A stretch of 64,000 bases of DNA from Rhizobium sp. NRK18 (GTDB lineage Bacteria > Pseudomonadota > Alphaproteobacteria > Rhizobiales > Rhizobiaceae), in assembly GCF_024385575.1 (NCBI RefSeq), contig NZ_JANFMV010000001.1:434001-498000 (forward strand). The letters run 5' to 3'. The notes beneath the pieces were generated by a model, which was given only the letters and a program-made list of their open reading frames with translations, had not been told where the DNA came from and searched no databases. Positions 8,323 to 17,772 of this stretch are shown in pieces. A program made the translations under genes and the position numbers. Within the stretch, counting starts at the first letter, position 1; every line of letters begins with the position of its first letter.

Positions 8323-9354
8323 ATGGACGCAATTATTCTTCAGATTCTGAACGGGCTGGACAAGGGCAGTGCCTACGCGCTGATCGCTCTTGGCCTGACC
8401 CTCATTTTCGGTACGCTCGGCGTCGTGAACTTCGCGCACGGCGCGCTTTTCATGATCGGCGCCTTCTGTGCCGTGACGATGCAACGGTTGCTCGGCCTGT
8501 CCTTCGAGACGGTCGACCCGACACGAACGGACTTTCTCGGCCAGCCGCTGAAGGTCAAGACCGCCTATATCGAGGCCTGGTTCGGCCAGGACGTCGGTGC
8601 GGCCATCCTCAACTGGTCGGTGCCGCTCGCCATTCTTCTCGCCATACCGGTGATGCTCATCGTCGGCTATGCGATGGAGCGTGGGCTGATCCGGCATTTC
8701 TACAAGCGGCCGCACGCCGACCAGATCCTGGTGACGTTCGGCCTTGCGATCGTCCTGCAGGAGATCGTCAAATACTTCTTCGGCGCCAACCCGATCCAGA
8801 CTGCCGGCCCCTCGCAGTTCACCGGATCGTTCGACTTCGGCGCGATGCTGGGCTTCGATCCCAACGTCATCATCTATCCCTACTGGCGCATGATCTACTT
8901 CGGCTTCTCGCTGGTGGTGATCGGCGCGGTCTTCGCCTTCCTGCAGTTCACCACCTTCGGGATGGTGGTGCGGGCCGGCATGGCGGACCGTGAGACCGTC
9001 GGTCTTCTCGGCATCAACATCGACAAGCGGTTCACCATCACCTTCGGCATCGCCGCCGCGGTGGCGGGTGTCGCCGGCGTGATGTATGCGCCGATCAGTT
9101 CGCCGAACTACCACATGGGCATGGACTTCCTCGTCCTGTCCTTCGTCGTGGTGGTCGTCGGCGGCATGGGTTCGCTGGCGGGCGCCGTGCTCGCCGGTTT
9201 CGTGCTCGGCATCTTGCAGAGCTTCGCGTCGATGAACGAGGTCAAGATGCTGTTTCCCGGCATCGACCAGATCATCATCTATCTTGTGGCAATCGTCATC
9301 ATCCTGGCCCGCCCGCGCGGCTTGCTGGGACGTGTCGGCGTGATGGAGGACTGA
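8323..9354 (+). CDS. ABC transporter permease, LivH type
   Basis: Inner-membrane permease of 343 residues in the second HAAT importer. The N-terminal [23 protein letters not shown] block is the LivH hallmark, and the coupling helix reads [19 protein letters not shown]. About 30 extra residues near 60-90 (around FLGQPLKVK) form an insertion compared with classical LivH. The next gene begins 1 base after its stop, so the permease pair is probably translated together. Confidence 0.92.
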   Translation: MDAIILQILNGLDKGSAYALIALGLTLIFGTLGVVNFAHGALFMIGAFCAVTMQRLLGLSFETVDPTRTDFLGQPLKVKTAYIEAWFGQDVGAAILNWSVPLAILLAIPVMLIVGYAMERGLIRHFYKRPHADQILVTFGLAIVLQEIVKYFFGANPIQTAGPSQFTGSFDFGAMLGFDPNVIIYPYWRMIYFGFSLVVIGAVFAFLQFTTFGMVVRAGMADRETVGLLGINIDKRFTITFGIAAAVAGVAGVMYAPISSPNYHMGMDFLVLSFVVVVVGGMGSLAGAVLAGFVLGILQSFASMNEVKMLFPGIDQIIIYLVAIVIILARPRGLLGRVGVMED

Positions 9355-9355
9355 C

Positions 9356-10564
9356 ATGCTGGGCCTCGATCGCAAGGACTTCGGTCTTCTCCTGCTGGTG
9401 TTCGGGCTCTGCCTGTTCGCGCCGGTCATTCTCAACCCGTTCCCGGCGGACAGCGCACTCGCGCAGTTCAATGCCGGCTATCCCGACCTGATGCGGCGTT
9501 TCGTGATCTTCGGAATCTTCGCCATCGGGTTCAACATCCTGTTCGGCCTGACGGGGTATCTCTCCTTCGGCCATGCAGCCTTTCTCGGCGTTGGTTCCTA
9601 TTCGGCGGTGTGGATGTTCAAGCTTTTGACGATGAACATCATTCCGGCCATCGTGCTGGCCGTCATCGTCTCGGGCATCTTCGCCCTTGTCATCGGCTAT
9701 ATCTCGCTCCGGCGTTCGGGGATCTACTTCTCGATCCTCACGCTCGCCTTCGCGCAGATGTGCTACAACCTCGCCTATTCGGTCCTCACACCGCTGACGA
9801 ACGGCGAAACCGGCCTGCAGATCACGCTCAGCGATCCGCGCATCCTCGGTCAGACGGCAACGCAGACCGGCGGCATTCCGGTGACGCAGATCTTCGGGGC
9901 CGAGATGCGGGCGACGACCACGCTGCACTTTGGTGGCTGGGAGTTCCAGCTCAATGTCGGCTATTACATCTGTGCGCTGATCATGCTGATCGTCTTCTAT
10001 CTGGCGATCCGGCTGTTCCGGTCGCCCTTCGGCCTGATGCTGCGGGCTGTCAAGACGAACCGCAACCGCATGAGCTATACGGGCATCAACACGCGGCCCT
10101 ACACGCTGGCGGCCTTCGTGATCTCCGGCATGTATGCCGGCCTCGCCGGAGCGCTGCTCGCCTGCATGGACCCGCTGGCGGGCGCCGAGCGCATGCAATG
10201 GACCGCATCCGGCGAAGTCGTGATCATGACGATCCTCGGCGGTGCCGGCACGCTGTTCGGTCCCATCATGGGCGCCGGACTGATCAAGTATCTGGAAAAC
10301 ATCTTTTCCAAGATCAACGAAGGCGTGCTGCACCAGTGGTTCTCGTTCCTGCCGCAAGGCATTCAGGACGTCTGCGTCTGGATTGCCGCGCGCTTTACCG
10401 GCGAAGGCTGGTCGCTGACGCTTGGCCTGATCTTCATGGCTGTCGTCATTTTCCTGCCGGGCGGACTGATGGAAGGCGCGCGCCGCATCGGGCGGGCGCT
10501 GTCCAGCCGCAAGGCGGGCGGAAACGGGCCGCAGGGCAAACCTGCTGCGCATGCGGCGGAATAA
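9356..10564 (+). CDS. ABC transporter permease, LivM type
   Basis: Partner permease of 402 residues. After two N-terminal hydrophobic segments it shows [19 protein letters not shown], typical of LivM, and the coupling helix [20 protein letters not shown] roughly 50-residue hydrophilic insertion sits near residues 145-195 ([16 protein letters not shown] onward), probably a periplasmic loop. The C-terminal tail is basic and Ala/Gly-rich. It is followed 12 bases later by the LivG-type ATPase with a GGGGAGA ribosome-binding sequence in the gap. Confidence 0.92.
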   Translation: MLGLDRKDFGLLLLVFGLCLFAPVILNPFPADSALAQFNAGYPDLMRRFVIFGIFAIGFNILFGLTGYLSFGHAAFLGVGSYSAVWMFKLLTMNIIPAIVLAVIVSGIFALVIGYISLRRSGIYFSILTLAFAQMCYNLAYSVLTPLTNGETGLQITLSDPRILGQTATQTGGIPVTQIFGAEMRATTTLHFGGWEFQLNVGYYICALIMLIVFYLAIRLFRSPFGLMLRAVKTNRNRMSYTGINTRPYTLAAFVISGMYAGLAGALLACMDPLAGAERMQWTASGEVVIMTILGGAGTLFGPIMGAGLIKYLENIFSKINEGVLHQWFSFLPQGIQDVCVWIAARFTGEGWSLTLGLIFMAVVIFLPGGLMEGARRIGRALSSRKAGGNGPQGKPAAHAAE

Positions 10565-10576
10565 GGGGAGACGACC

Positions 10577-11329
10577 ATGAACATTCTTGAAGTCAACGAC
10601 GTCTCCAAGCGCTTCGGCGGCCTGCTTGCCCTCAATCAGGTCAATCTGGCGGTGGAAGCGGGCACGGTGCATGCCATCATCGGACCGAATGGTGCCGGCA
10701 AGTCGACCTTTCTCAACTGCCTTGTCGGGCGTATCTCGCCCGATGTCGGCTCGGTCAGCTTCAACGGCCAGCCCGTTCTCGGACGCAAGCCGTACGAGAT
10801 CAACCAGATGGGGATCAGCCGCGTCTTCCAGACGCCGGAAATCTTCGGGGAGCTCTCGGTTCTCGAAAACGTCATGATCCCCTGTTTCGCGCATCGCGAC
10901 GGGGCGTTCCGCCTGCAGGGCCTGGACAGCGTGCCCGGCGAGCGGGACATCCTCGAGAAGGCCGAGAAGATGCTGGACGACGTGAAGATGCTCGACAAGC
11001 GCGACATGAATGCGGCAACGCTTTCGCGCGGCGACAAGCGGCGTCTGGAAATGGCCATGTGCCTGGTGCAGGAGCCGAAGCTGCTGCTGCTCGACGAGCC
11101 GACGGCGGGCATGTCCCGCCTCGACACCAACCGGACGATCGACCTTTTGAAGGAGATCAAGCAGACCGGCATGACCAAGGTGATCATCGAGCACGACATG
11201 CATGTGGTGTTCTCGCTGGCCGACCGTATCACTGTGCTCGCTCAGGGAACCGTGATCGCCTCCGGCAAGCCGGAAGAGATCAAGGGCAATCCCAAGGTCC
11301 AGGAAGCCTATCTCGGGGGAGCGCACTGA
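10577..11329 (+). CDS. ABC transporter ATP-binding protein, LivG type
   Basis: ATPase of 250 residues. Walker A GPNGAGKST is at residues 36-44 and Walker B LLLLDEPTAGMS is canonical. The ABC signature region is unusual: LSRGDKRRLE near residue 149 replaces the common LS(G/Y)G-Q pattern with Arg-Gly-Asp. LivG proteins tolerate variation here, and the first LivG of this window reads LAYGD, but this form is further from consensus. The C-terminus VQEAYLGG is typical. It is followed directly by the LivF gene. Confidence 0.92.
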   Translation: MNILEVNDVSKRFGGLLALNQVNLAVEAGTVHAIIGPNGAGKSTFLNCLVGRISPDVGSVSFNGQPVLGRKPYEINQMGISRVFQTPEIFGELSVLENVMIPCFAHRDGAFRLQGLDSVPGERDILEKAEKMLDDVKMLDKRDMNAATLSRGDKRRLEMAMCLVQEPKLLLLDEPTAGMSRLDTNRTIDLLKEIKQTGMTKVIIEHDMHVVFSLADRITVLAQGTVIASGKPEEIKGNPKVQEAYLGGAH

Positions 11330-11330
11330 C

Positions 11331-12101
11331 ATGACTGTTGTTTCTCAGGAAAACCCGGCGACTGCCGGAGCGCAGCCGGCTGCAAAGCCCGGCGAACGGC
11401 CCTTCTTCTCGGTCAAGGACATCCATTCCTACTACGGGGAGTCCTATATCGTTCAGGGCATTTCGCTGGAATTGAACCGGGGCGAGATCCTCGCTCTGCT
11501 CGGCCGCAACGGTGCCGGCAAGACATCGACCCTGCGCACGATCGCGCGGGTCGATGACCCGGCGCTGAAACGCGGCGAGATCTGGCTGGACGGTCATTCC
11601 CTGCATGACAAGAAGGCCTATCAGGCTGCCCAGCTCGGCCTGCAGCTGGTGCCGGAGGACCGGCGGATCATCGCCGGCCTGACGGTGGAGGAAAACCTGC
11701 TGCTGTCGCAGGTCTCCGAGCCGAAGGGGTGGGAGATCGCCAAGATCTACGACCATTTCCCCCGCCTTGCGGAACGGCGCAACCAGGTTGCCGTCACCAT
11801 GTCGGGCGGCGAACAGCAGATGCTGGCGGTCGCGCGGGCGCTTGCGCGCGACGTCAAGCTGCTGCTGCTCGACGAGCCTTACGAAGGTCTGGCACCTGTC
11901 ATCGTCCAGGAGATCGAGAAGATCGTTCGCCAGATCAAGGAGCTCGGGATCACCACCATCATCGTCGAGCAGAACGCGGTCGCGGCGCTGAAGCTTTCCG
12001 ACAAGGCGGTGATCGTAGACATGGGCGAAGTGGTCTATTCCGGCAAGGCGCAGGACGTCCTTGAAAACGAGGAACTGCGCAACGAATACCTGGCTATCTA
12101 A
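11331..12101 (+). CDS. ABC transporter ATP-binding protein, LivF type
   Basis: ATPase of 256 residues, last gene of the second HAAT operon. An N-terminal extension of about 25 Ala/Pro-rich residues precedes the usual start of the family. Walker A GRNGAGKTS is at residues 58-66, the signature is MSGGEQQMLA, and Walker B is LLLLDEPYEGLAP. The start one base after the LivG stop indicates coupled translation. A GC-rich stem with a T-rich tail follows the gene. Confidence 0.92.
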   Translation: MTVVSQENPATAGAQPAAKPGERPFFSVKDIHSYYGESYIVQGISLELNRGEILALLGRNGAGKTSTLRTIARVDDPALKRGEIWLDGHSLHDKKAYQAAQLGLQLVPEDRRIIAGLTVEENLLLSQVSEPKGWEIAKIYDHFPRLAERRNQVAVTMSGGEQQMLAVARALARDVKLLLLDEPYEGLAPVIVQEIEKIVRQIKELGITTIIVEQNAVAALKLSDKAVIVDMGEVVYSGKAQDVLENEELRNEYLAI

Positions 12102-12107
12102 GCGTCC

Positions 12108-12146
12108 GGCCGGCGGTCCTCCACGGATCGCCGGCCTTCTTCTTCT
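12108..12146 (+). terminator. Terminator of the second HAAT operon
   Basis: Arms GGCCGGCG and CGCCGGCC (8 bp, perfect) with a 13-base loop are followed by TTCTTCTTCT. It lies 6 bases after the last ATPase stop and before the SDR gene, so it fits an intrinsic terminator. Confidence 0.7.
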
Positions 12147-12200
12147 GAACCATCCGCCCATTGTCAGCGTATTGTCTGTCAGGCAAATCGCGGGAGCAGG

Positions 12201-12908
12201 ATGGTGGCGGTTACACTCACTTCACTTGGAAGCGGCTATCGCGCGCTGGTGATCGGGGCCAGCGGCGGCATTGGGCAGGCGCTCGCCGGCACCTTGGAGC
12301 GCGATGCTGCTTGCGGTCAGGTCTCCAGCCTCTCCCGCAGCGGCGACGGGTTCGACATCACCGATGACGCCGCCGTCGAGGACGCCGCTATGCGATCGGG
12401 CGATGAACCGTTCCAGCTGATCATCTGCGCGACGGGGGTGCTTGCGACAGGCGCGCAAGGGCCGGAAAAGACCGTCCGCCAGATCGACGCCACCGCGATG
12501 CTCGACCTTTTCGCCGTCAACGCGGCCGGCCCGGCTCTGGTCATCAAGCATTTCCTGCCGCGGCTCGATCGCAAACGCCGTTCCATCTTTGCGTTCCTGT
12601 CCGCCCGCGTCGGCTCGATCGGTGACAATGGTCTGGGTGGGTGGATATCCTACCGGGCGTCGAAGGCGGCGCTCAACCAGATCGTTCACACGGCGGCCAT
12701 CGAAGCGCGGCGGACGCATGCTCAATCCATACTCGTCAGCATTCATCCGGGCACGGTGGCGACGGCACTCTCGTCCCGCTATCTCTCGGGCCATCCCTCG
12801 GTCCCACCGGAGGAGGCTGCCGCCAATATCCTGACGACGCTCGATGGCCTGCCGCCAGAGGCGACGGGCGGCTTTCGAGCCTATGACGGCAGCAAGATCG
12901 AATGGTAA
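12201..12908 (+). CDS. Short-chain dehydrogenase/reductase
   Basis: NAD(P)-dependent oxidoreductase of 235 residues with a Rossmann fold. The nucleotide-binding GASGGIG is at residues 19-25, and the catalytic YxxxK is Y151-R-A-S-K155. The ATG at 12201 is preceded by GGGAGCAGG. The protein resembles the CsgA/C-factor-like SDR subgroup, whose substrates are mostly unknown. It stands alone after the HAAT terminator and converges on folD with 15 bases between their stops. The substrate cannot be predicted. Confidence 0.85.
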   Translation: MVAVTLTSLGSGYRALVIGASGGIGQALAGTLERDAACGQVSSLSRSGDGFDITDDAAVEDAAMRSGDEPFQLIICATGVLATGAQGPEKTVRQIDATAMLDLFAVNAAGPALVIKHFLPRLDRKRRSIFAFLSARVGSIGDNGLGGWISYRASKAALNQIVHTAAIEARRTHAQSILVSIHPGTVATALSSRYLSGHPSVPPEEAAANILTTLDGLPPEATGGFRAYDGSKIEW

Positions 12909-12923
12909 GTCCGATGCTGCGGC

Positions 12924-13829
12924 TTATTTGCCGGCGGCAATCTTTGCAGCCTTCAGCGTATTGGCCATCAGCAGCGCAATGGTCATGACGCCGACACCGC
13001 CGGGAACGGGGGTGATGGCGGAGGCGACATCCTTGCAATCCTCGAAGTCGACGTCGCCGACGATGCGGTGCGGCTTTTCCGAGCCGGGCGGATTGGCGAC
13101 GCGGTTGATGCCGACGTCGATGACGATCGCACCGGGCTTGATCCAGTTAGCCTTGACCATTTCCGGACGGCCGACGGCGGCAACCAGGATATCGGCCTGG
13201 CGGCAGACCGAAGGCAAATCCTTCGTGCGCGAATGCGCGATCGTGACGGTCGCGTTGGCCTGCAGCAGCAGGCTTGCCATCGGCTTGCCGACGATGTTGG
13301 AGCGGCCGATCACGACAGCGGACTTGCCCGAGAGGTCCTTGCCGATGACTTCCTCGATCAGGATCATGCAGCCGGCCGGCGTGCAGGGGATGGCAGCCGT
13401 CTCCGTCATGCCGGTCGTCAGCTTGCCGACATTGATCAGGTGAAAGCCGTCCACATCCTTGGCCGGATCGATTTCCTGGATGATGCGGGCTTCGTTGATA
13501 TGCGAGGGCAGGGGCAGCTGCACGAGAATGCCGTGAATGGACGGATCGGCATTGAGTGTGTGCAGGAGGGCCATCAGCTCCTCTTCGGAGACGGTTTCGT
13601 CGAGCTTGTGCTCGACCGACTTGAAGCCGCATTCGATTGCCCGCTTGCCCTTGGAGCGGACGTAGAGCTGGCTTGCCGGATCGGTACCGGCGATGACGAC
13701 GGCGATGCCGGGCTGCACACCGGTTTTAGCGATCAGGTCCGCCGTTTCCTGCCGGACGGTGCTCAGCACCCGTTCCGCAATGGGCTTGCCAGAAAGAATG
13801 GTCGTCTCTGCCTTCAATGCTGCCTCCAT
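12924..13829 (-). CDS. folD: Bifunctional methylenetetrahydrofolate dehydrogenase/methenyltetrahydrofolate cyclohydrolase
   Basis: Cytosolic enzyme of 301 residues that interconverts 5,10-methylene-, 5,10-methenyl- and 10-formyl-tetrahydrofolate using NADP. The N-terminal half carries [16 protein letters not shown], with the catalytic Lys of the YxxxK pattern, and [11 protein letters not shown]. The C-terminal half carries the nucleotide-binding [14 protein letters not shown] and the closing [15 protein letters not shown]. Length and all signatures match FolD. The gene is transcribed alone or together with the upstream ROK kinase, which ends 128 bases before its start. Confidence 0.96.
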   Translation of the reverse strand: MEAALKAETTILSGKPIAERVLSTVRQETADLIAKTGVQPGIAVVIAGTDPASQLYVRSKGKRAIECGFKSVEHKLDETVSEEELMALLHTLNADPSIHGILVQLPLPSHINEARIIQEIDPAKDVDGFHLINVGKLTTGMTETAAIPCTPAGCMILIEEVIGKDLSGKSAVVIGRSNIVGKPMASLLLQANATVTIAHSRTKDLPSVCRQADILVAAVGRPEMVKANWIKPGAIVIDVGINRVANPPGSEKPHRIVGDVDFEDCKDVASAITPVPGGVGVMTIALLMANTLKAAKIAAGK

Positions 13830-13957
13830 ACCGGTTACCGGCCTCTCCGTGTGATGTCGCGCACTTTCGCAGAGGCTCTAGTATAGAGATGGCCCGAAAA
13901 CAACATTCTTGTCCTCGTCTGCGTCGTTTCGCTCCCGTGTGACGCCGGCGGCGGGGT

Positions 13958-14890
13958 TCAGACAGGCAGGGCCTCGGCCATCTCCTGCAGTCGTGTGAAG
14001 CCGAGCTGTGCCGCGCCGATCAGACCCGGCTCGACCCGGCATTCGCAGCGCACCACCAGCGGTCGGTCGAATGTCCTGAGGGTTTTTGCGCGGACGGAGC
14101 GGTCGAGCCCGGTCAGCAGCGGCTCGCTGTTAGATAGTCCGCCTCCGGCCGGGATGATGTCTGCGCCGATCAGGTTGACGATCAGGGCGAGAGGGCCGGC
14201 AAGGATGTCGACGAAGACCTCGATGGTGCGGGACGCCTCGGCTTCTCCCGCCTGCCAGGCTGATACGATCTGCTCGCTGGTGAACTCCGTTCCATGCAGA
14301 TGGCGGTGGAGGCGTTCCATTCCGCGAGCGCTGCCGATGGGGTCGAGGCAGCGTTCGCCGCCGCAGCCGCAAGGTATGGCAGGAATTGCCACAGGCGGAT
14401 GGCCGGCAAAGTGCGGCGCTGCGGGGCCGTGGCCCCATTCACCGGCATAGCCGCCACGCTCGTTGATCAGCTTGCCCTTGACCACCACGCCGCCGCCGAC
14501 ACCGGTGCCGAGAATGATGCCGAAGACGGTGTGATGGCCTCGTCCGGCACCGGCCAGGGCTTCGGCGAGTGCGAAGCAGTCGGCGTCGTTGGCGATCAGC
14601 ACTTCCACGCCGAGATCCGCGGTGAGATCGGCGGCAAGCCTCCGTCCGTTGATGCAGGGAATATTCGCACAGATGATCGCTCCGGTGTCCGGGTCGATGG
14701 AGCCGGCATTGGAGATGGCGACGCAGTCCGGGCGCTCGCCGGCCTCGGCAATCACCGAGCGCAGCGTGTCGACAAAGGCGGCGTAGTCGTTCGTGGGTGT
14801 GGGACGGCGCCCGAGGGGCCTGACGTCGTCCGGGGAATGCGCCAATGCGCCCTTTATCGCCGTGCCGCCAATATCAAAGCATACGATCAT
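13958..14890 (-). CDS. nagK: ROK family sugar kinase, probable N-acetylglucosamine kinase
   Basis: Cytosolic kinase of 310 residues. The ATP-binding FDIGGTAIKG is at residues 5-14, GTGVGGGVV follows mid-protein, and the ROK zinc cluster reads CGCGGERC from residue 174. There is no N-terminal helix-turn-helix, so this is a kinase and not a ROK repressor. It is divergent from nagA with a 311-base shared control region, which makes N-acetylglucosamine the best substrate guess. Glucokinase or another hexose kinase activity is possible. Confidence 0.8.
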   Translation of the reverse strand: MIVCFDIGGTAIKGALAHSPDDVRPLGRRPTPTNDYAAFVDTLRSVIAEAGERPDCVAISNAGSIDPDTGAIICANIPCINGRRLAADLTADLGVEVLIANDADCFALAEALAGAGRGHHTVFGIILGTGVGGGVVVKGKLINERGGYAGEWGHGPAAPHFAGHPPVAIPAIPCGCGGERCLDPIGSARGMERLHRHLHGTEFTSEQIVSAWQAGEAEASRTIEVFVDILAGPLALIVNLIGADIIPAGGGLSNSEPLLTGLDRSVRAKTLRTFDRPLVVRCECRVEPGLIGAAQLGFTRLQEMAEALPV

Positions 14891-15201
14891 TATGCATTAT
14901 CCTGAAAATATCTGACGAACCATCTGCCGGAACTGTCTGGGATTGGCACCGAGCGGGACGCTCTTTCGAACATGCAGCCGGCTGCGTCCGGCAGCAACCA
15001 CGCACCTGCTATATCACAGCATTTGCTGCTGTTGAGCCCTTTGCAATTGCAAATCCGGTCAGTGAATTTCCTTAATTATTACATTTTTACTATGCATCTT
15101 TATGTCCGATTGAGGGGAATACGGATACACTGTTCGCGCTTTTGGTGTGCCTGCCCTGATCTCGAGGTGAACGGTACGTTGTTGGGGGATCCTTCGCTCA
15201 T
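14891..15201. promoter_or_regulatory. Divergent nagK/nagA control region with a 14-bp palindrome
   Basis: This 311-base AT-rich gap holds the promoters of both genes. A perfect 14-bp palindrome, TTTGCAATTGCAAA, lies at 15040-15053, almost at the centre, about 150 bases from each start. It is a good candidate operator for a repressor of amino-sugar use. The AT-rich run ending in TACTATG near 15085-15092 could supply a -10 element toward nagA. No small gene was recognised here. Confidence 0.5.
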
Positions 15202-16416
15202 ATGGACATGCAGATCAGCCAGGCTTTTGTCGGCGCGCGTATTTTCGACGGGGATGCCTTTCGCGACAAGGTTGCGCTCCTCGTCAGCCAGGACCGCGTC
15301 CATGCCGTCGTTCCGGAACGGGACCTGACCGAGCACGATCCGGTTACCCGCCTCGATGGCGGTATGCTCGTGCCGGGTTTCATCGATGCGCAGGTTAACG
15401 GTTATGCCGGCAAGATGCTGAATGCGGCGCCGACGGTCGGCACCGCGACGGCAATGGCGTCCAGCCTCAGGGCCATGGGAACGACTGCGATCCTGCCCAC
15501 GATGATGACCGACAGCCCGTCTGCCATGCGGGCGGCCGTCAGGGCCGTCACGGGCGCCGCGATGAAGGACGCCTGCATTGTGGGCATGCATCTTGAAGGT
15601 CCGCATCTCTGGCCTGCCCGCAGAGGCATCCATCCCGGAAAATATATCCGCCCGGTCGAAGATGCCGACATTGATTACTACATCGAGGCGCGGGAGAGCC
15701 TGGGCGTACTGATGATAACGGTTGCCGGTGAGCAGATCACTCCGGGGCAGGTGCGGGAGCTGACGGCAGGCGGGGTGGTCGTCAGCCTCGGTCATACCGA
15801 CTGCGATTTCACGACGGCGATGACCTTGTTCGACGCCGGTGCGACCGGAGTGTCCCATCTTTTCAATGCGATGAGCGGCTTCAGCCATCGGGCGCCCGGC
15901 GCGGTGGGCGCCGCGCTGGAACATCCCTCCGTCTGGTGCAGCATCATCGCCGACGGGCACCATGTCCTGCCGCCGGCGATGCGGATCGCTCATCGCGCCA
16001 AGAGGGGCGAGGGTCGATTGTTCCTCATCACGGATGCGATGTCGCTTGCCGGAAGCGCCGAGGAGAGCTTCATGCTGCACGGCACCGAAATCAGAAAGCA
16101 TGCGGGCGACTTCTGTTCGCGCCTGTTGATGCCTGACGGGACGCTGGCCGGTTCCGACCTCGAGATGCTGACCGCCATCCGCTGCACGCTCCTGAACATG
16201 GAGACCGGACTGACCGAGGCGTTGCGCATGGCAACCTCCTATCCGGCCCGCTTTCTCGGGCTGAAGGATCGCGGCTATCTGCGCCCCGGCCATCGCGCGG
16301 ACTTCCTGCATCTGACCGATACCCTGCACATCGCCGGAGTGTGGACCGGTGGTCGCAAGATTTGCACCGGGCAGGATGAACCCGACTCCCGCCGTCCGGC
16401 GCACCGCATCATGTAA
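15202..16416 (+). CDS. nagA: N-acetylglucosamine-6-phosphate deacetylase
   Basis: Metal-dependent amidohydrolase of 404 residues that removes acetate from GlcNAc-6-phosphate to give glucosamine-6-phosphate. Visible family signatures in order are GFIDAQVNGYAG, the metal-binding HLEGPHL, SLGHTD, SHLFNAMS, IADGHHV and the catalytic ITDAM. The C-terminus has the usual LGLKDRGYLRPGHRADF barrel-closing segment. GGGGGA lies 12 bases before the ATG at 15202; an ATG two codons on is an alternative. nagB is not in the window, so the later step must be encoded elsewhere. Confidence 0.95.
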   Translation: MDMQISQAFVGARIFDGDAFRDKVALLVSQDRVHAVVPERDLTEHDPVTRLDGGMLVPGFIDAQVNGYAGKMLNAAPTVGTATAMASSLRAMGTTAILPTMMTDSPSAMRAAVRAVTGAAMKDACIVGMHLEGPHLWPARRGIHPGKYIRPVEDADIDYYIEARESLGVLMITVAGEQITPGQVRELTAGGVVVSLGHTDCDFTTAMTLFDAGATGVSHLFNAMSGFSHRAPGAVGAALEHPSVWCSIIADGHHVLPPAMRIAHRAKRGEGRLFLITDAMSLAGSAEESFMLHGTEIRKHAGDFCSRLLMPDGTLAGSDLEMLTAIRCTLLNMETGLTEALRMATSYPARFLGLKDRGYLRPGHRADFLHLTDTLHIAGVWTGGRKICTGQDEPDSRRPAHRIM

Positions 16417-16421
16417 ACGGA

Positions 16422-16455
16422 AAACGCCCGCCGGTTGATCTGCCGGCCGGCGTTT
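16422..16455. terminator. Bidirectional terminator between nagA and the carboxynorspermidine dehydrogenase gene
   Basis: Outer arms AAACGCC and GGCGTTT enclose inner CCGG/CCGG pairs. T- or A-rich flanks lie on both sides. It separates two converging genes and fits an intrinsic terminator acting in both directions. Confidence 0.65.
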
Positions 16456-16476
16456 CTTTCGATGACGTTGAACCGA

Positions 16477-17724
16477 TCAGGGCTCGACGAATTCGAGCGG
16501 CCGTTCGCCGTTCTCGTCGCGGATGCAGGTCTGCAGGCCGATGCGGTTGAGCACTGCGAGGAAGGGCTGCGGCGGCAGTTCCTCGACGTTGGCCATCTTC
16601 TTCACGTCCCATGCGCCCTTGGCGACCAGGATCGCGGCGGCGACCGGCGGAACGCCGGCGGTATAGGAAATGCCCTGCGAGCCCACTTCGTTGTAGGCTT
16701 CCTTGTGATCGGCGACGTTGTAGATGAAGACCTCGCGGTCCTTGCCGTCCTTCTGGCCCTTCACGAAATCGCCGATGCAGGTCTTGCCTTCATAGTCCGG
16801 CGCCAGCGATGCGGGGTCGGGCAGGCAGGCCTTGACTACCTTCAGCGGCACAACCTCGGAACCGTCGGCAAGCTTGACCGGCTGTTCGGACAGAAGGCCG
16901 ATGTTCTTCAGGACGGTGAAGACGTTGATGTAGTGCTCGCCGAAGCCCATCCAGAAGCGCACGTCGGCGCCGTCCATGTTCTTTGACAGCGAATGCACCT
17001 CGTCATGGCCGCAGAGATAGGCGCGGCGCGTGCCGACGACCGGCAGGTCGTAGTCCTTGCCGATTTCGAACATCTTGTTCGTCTGCCACTCGCCGTTCTG
17101 CCAGGAATAGACGACGCCGGTGAATTCACGGAAGTTGATTTCCGGGTCGAAATTGGTGGCGAAATACTTGCCGTGGCTGCCGGCATTGATGTCGACGATA
17201 TCGACGTCGGTGATCTTGTCGAAATATTCGGCCTTGGCGAGCGCGGCATAGGCGTTGACGACGCCCGGATCGAAGCCGGCGCCGAGGATGGCGGTGATGC
17301 CCTTCTCTTCGCATTCGGCGGCGCGCTTCCACTCGTAGTTTCCGTACCACGGCGGCGTTTCGCAGATCTTGTTCGGTTCCTCGTGGATCGCCGTGTCGAT
17401 GTAGGCGACGCCGGTATCCATGCAGGCGCGCAGCACCGACATGTTGAGGAAGGCGGTGCCGACGTTGATGACGATCTCGGATCCCGTCTTTTCGATCAAC
17501 GCCTTGGTCGCCTCAATGTCGAGCGCATCGAGCGCGTGGGCTTCAAGAATCCCCGGCTGCTTCATCGCCTTCTTGTCGTGGACGGACTGGATGATCTGGT
17601 CGCACTTCGCCTTGGTACGCGACGCGATATGGATATCTCCGAGGATGTCGTTGTTCTGGGCGCACTTGTGCGCAACGACCTGGGCGACGCCGCCCGCACC
17701 AATAATCAGCACATTCTTCTTCAT
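16477..17724 (-). CDS. Carboxynorspermidine/carboxyspermidine dehydrogenase (saccharopine dehydrogenase family)
   Basis: NADPH-dependent enzyme of 415 residues that condenses a diamine with aspartate semialdehyde to make carboxy(nor)spermidine. The Rossmann motif GAGGVAQVVAHK is at the N-terminus, and the saccharopine dehydrogenase-type catalytic domain follows (GAGFDPGVVNAYAA, INAGSHGKYFATNF). It lies 48 bases downstream of the matching decarboxylase on the same strand, which argues against a lysine-pathway saccharopine dehydrogenase. The pair makes spermidine or norspermidine from aspartate semialdehyde without S-adenosylmethionine decarboxylase. Confidence 0.87.
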   Translation of the reverse strand: MKKNVLIIGAGGVAQVVAHKCAQNNDILGDIHIASRTKAKCDQIIQSVHDKKAMKQPGILEAHALDALDIEATKALIEKTGSEIVINVGTAFLNMSVLRACMDTGVAYIDTAIHEEPNKICETPPWYGNYEWKRAAECEEKGITAILGAGFDPGVVNAYAALAKAEYFDKITDVDIVDINAGSHGKYFATNFDPEINFREFTGVVYSWQNGEWQTNKMFEIGKDYDLPVVGTRRAYLCGHDEVHSLSKNMDGADVRFWMGFGEHYINVFTVLKNIGLLSEQPVKLADGSEVVPLKVVKACLPDPASLAPDYEGKTCIGDFVKGQKDGKDREVFIYNVADHKEAYNEVGSQGISYTAGVPPVAAAILVAKGAWDVKKMANVEELPPQPFLAVLNRIGLQTCIRDENGERPLEFVEP

Positions 17725-17772
17725 CTCACACGTAAGCCTCCGTGCAATGTTCGGGGTTGATTGGTTGTTCGT

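Noticed and set aside
9299..11332. 677-codon minus-strand frame opposite the LivM and LivG genes
   Set aside because: Charged low-complexity translation and complete overlap with two well-supported genes mark it as a shadow frame.
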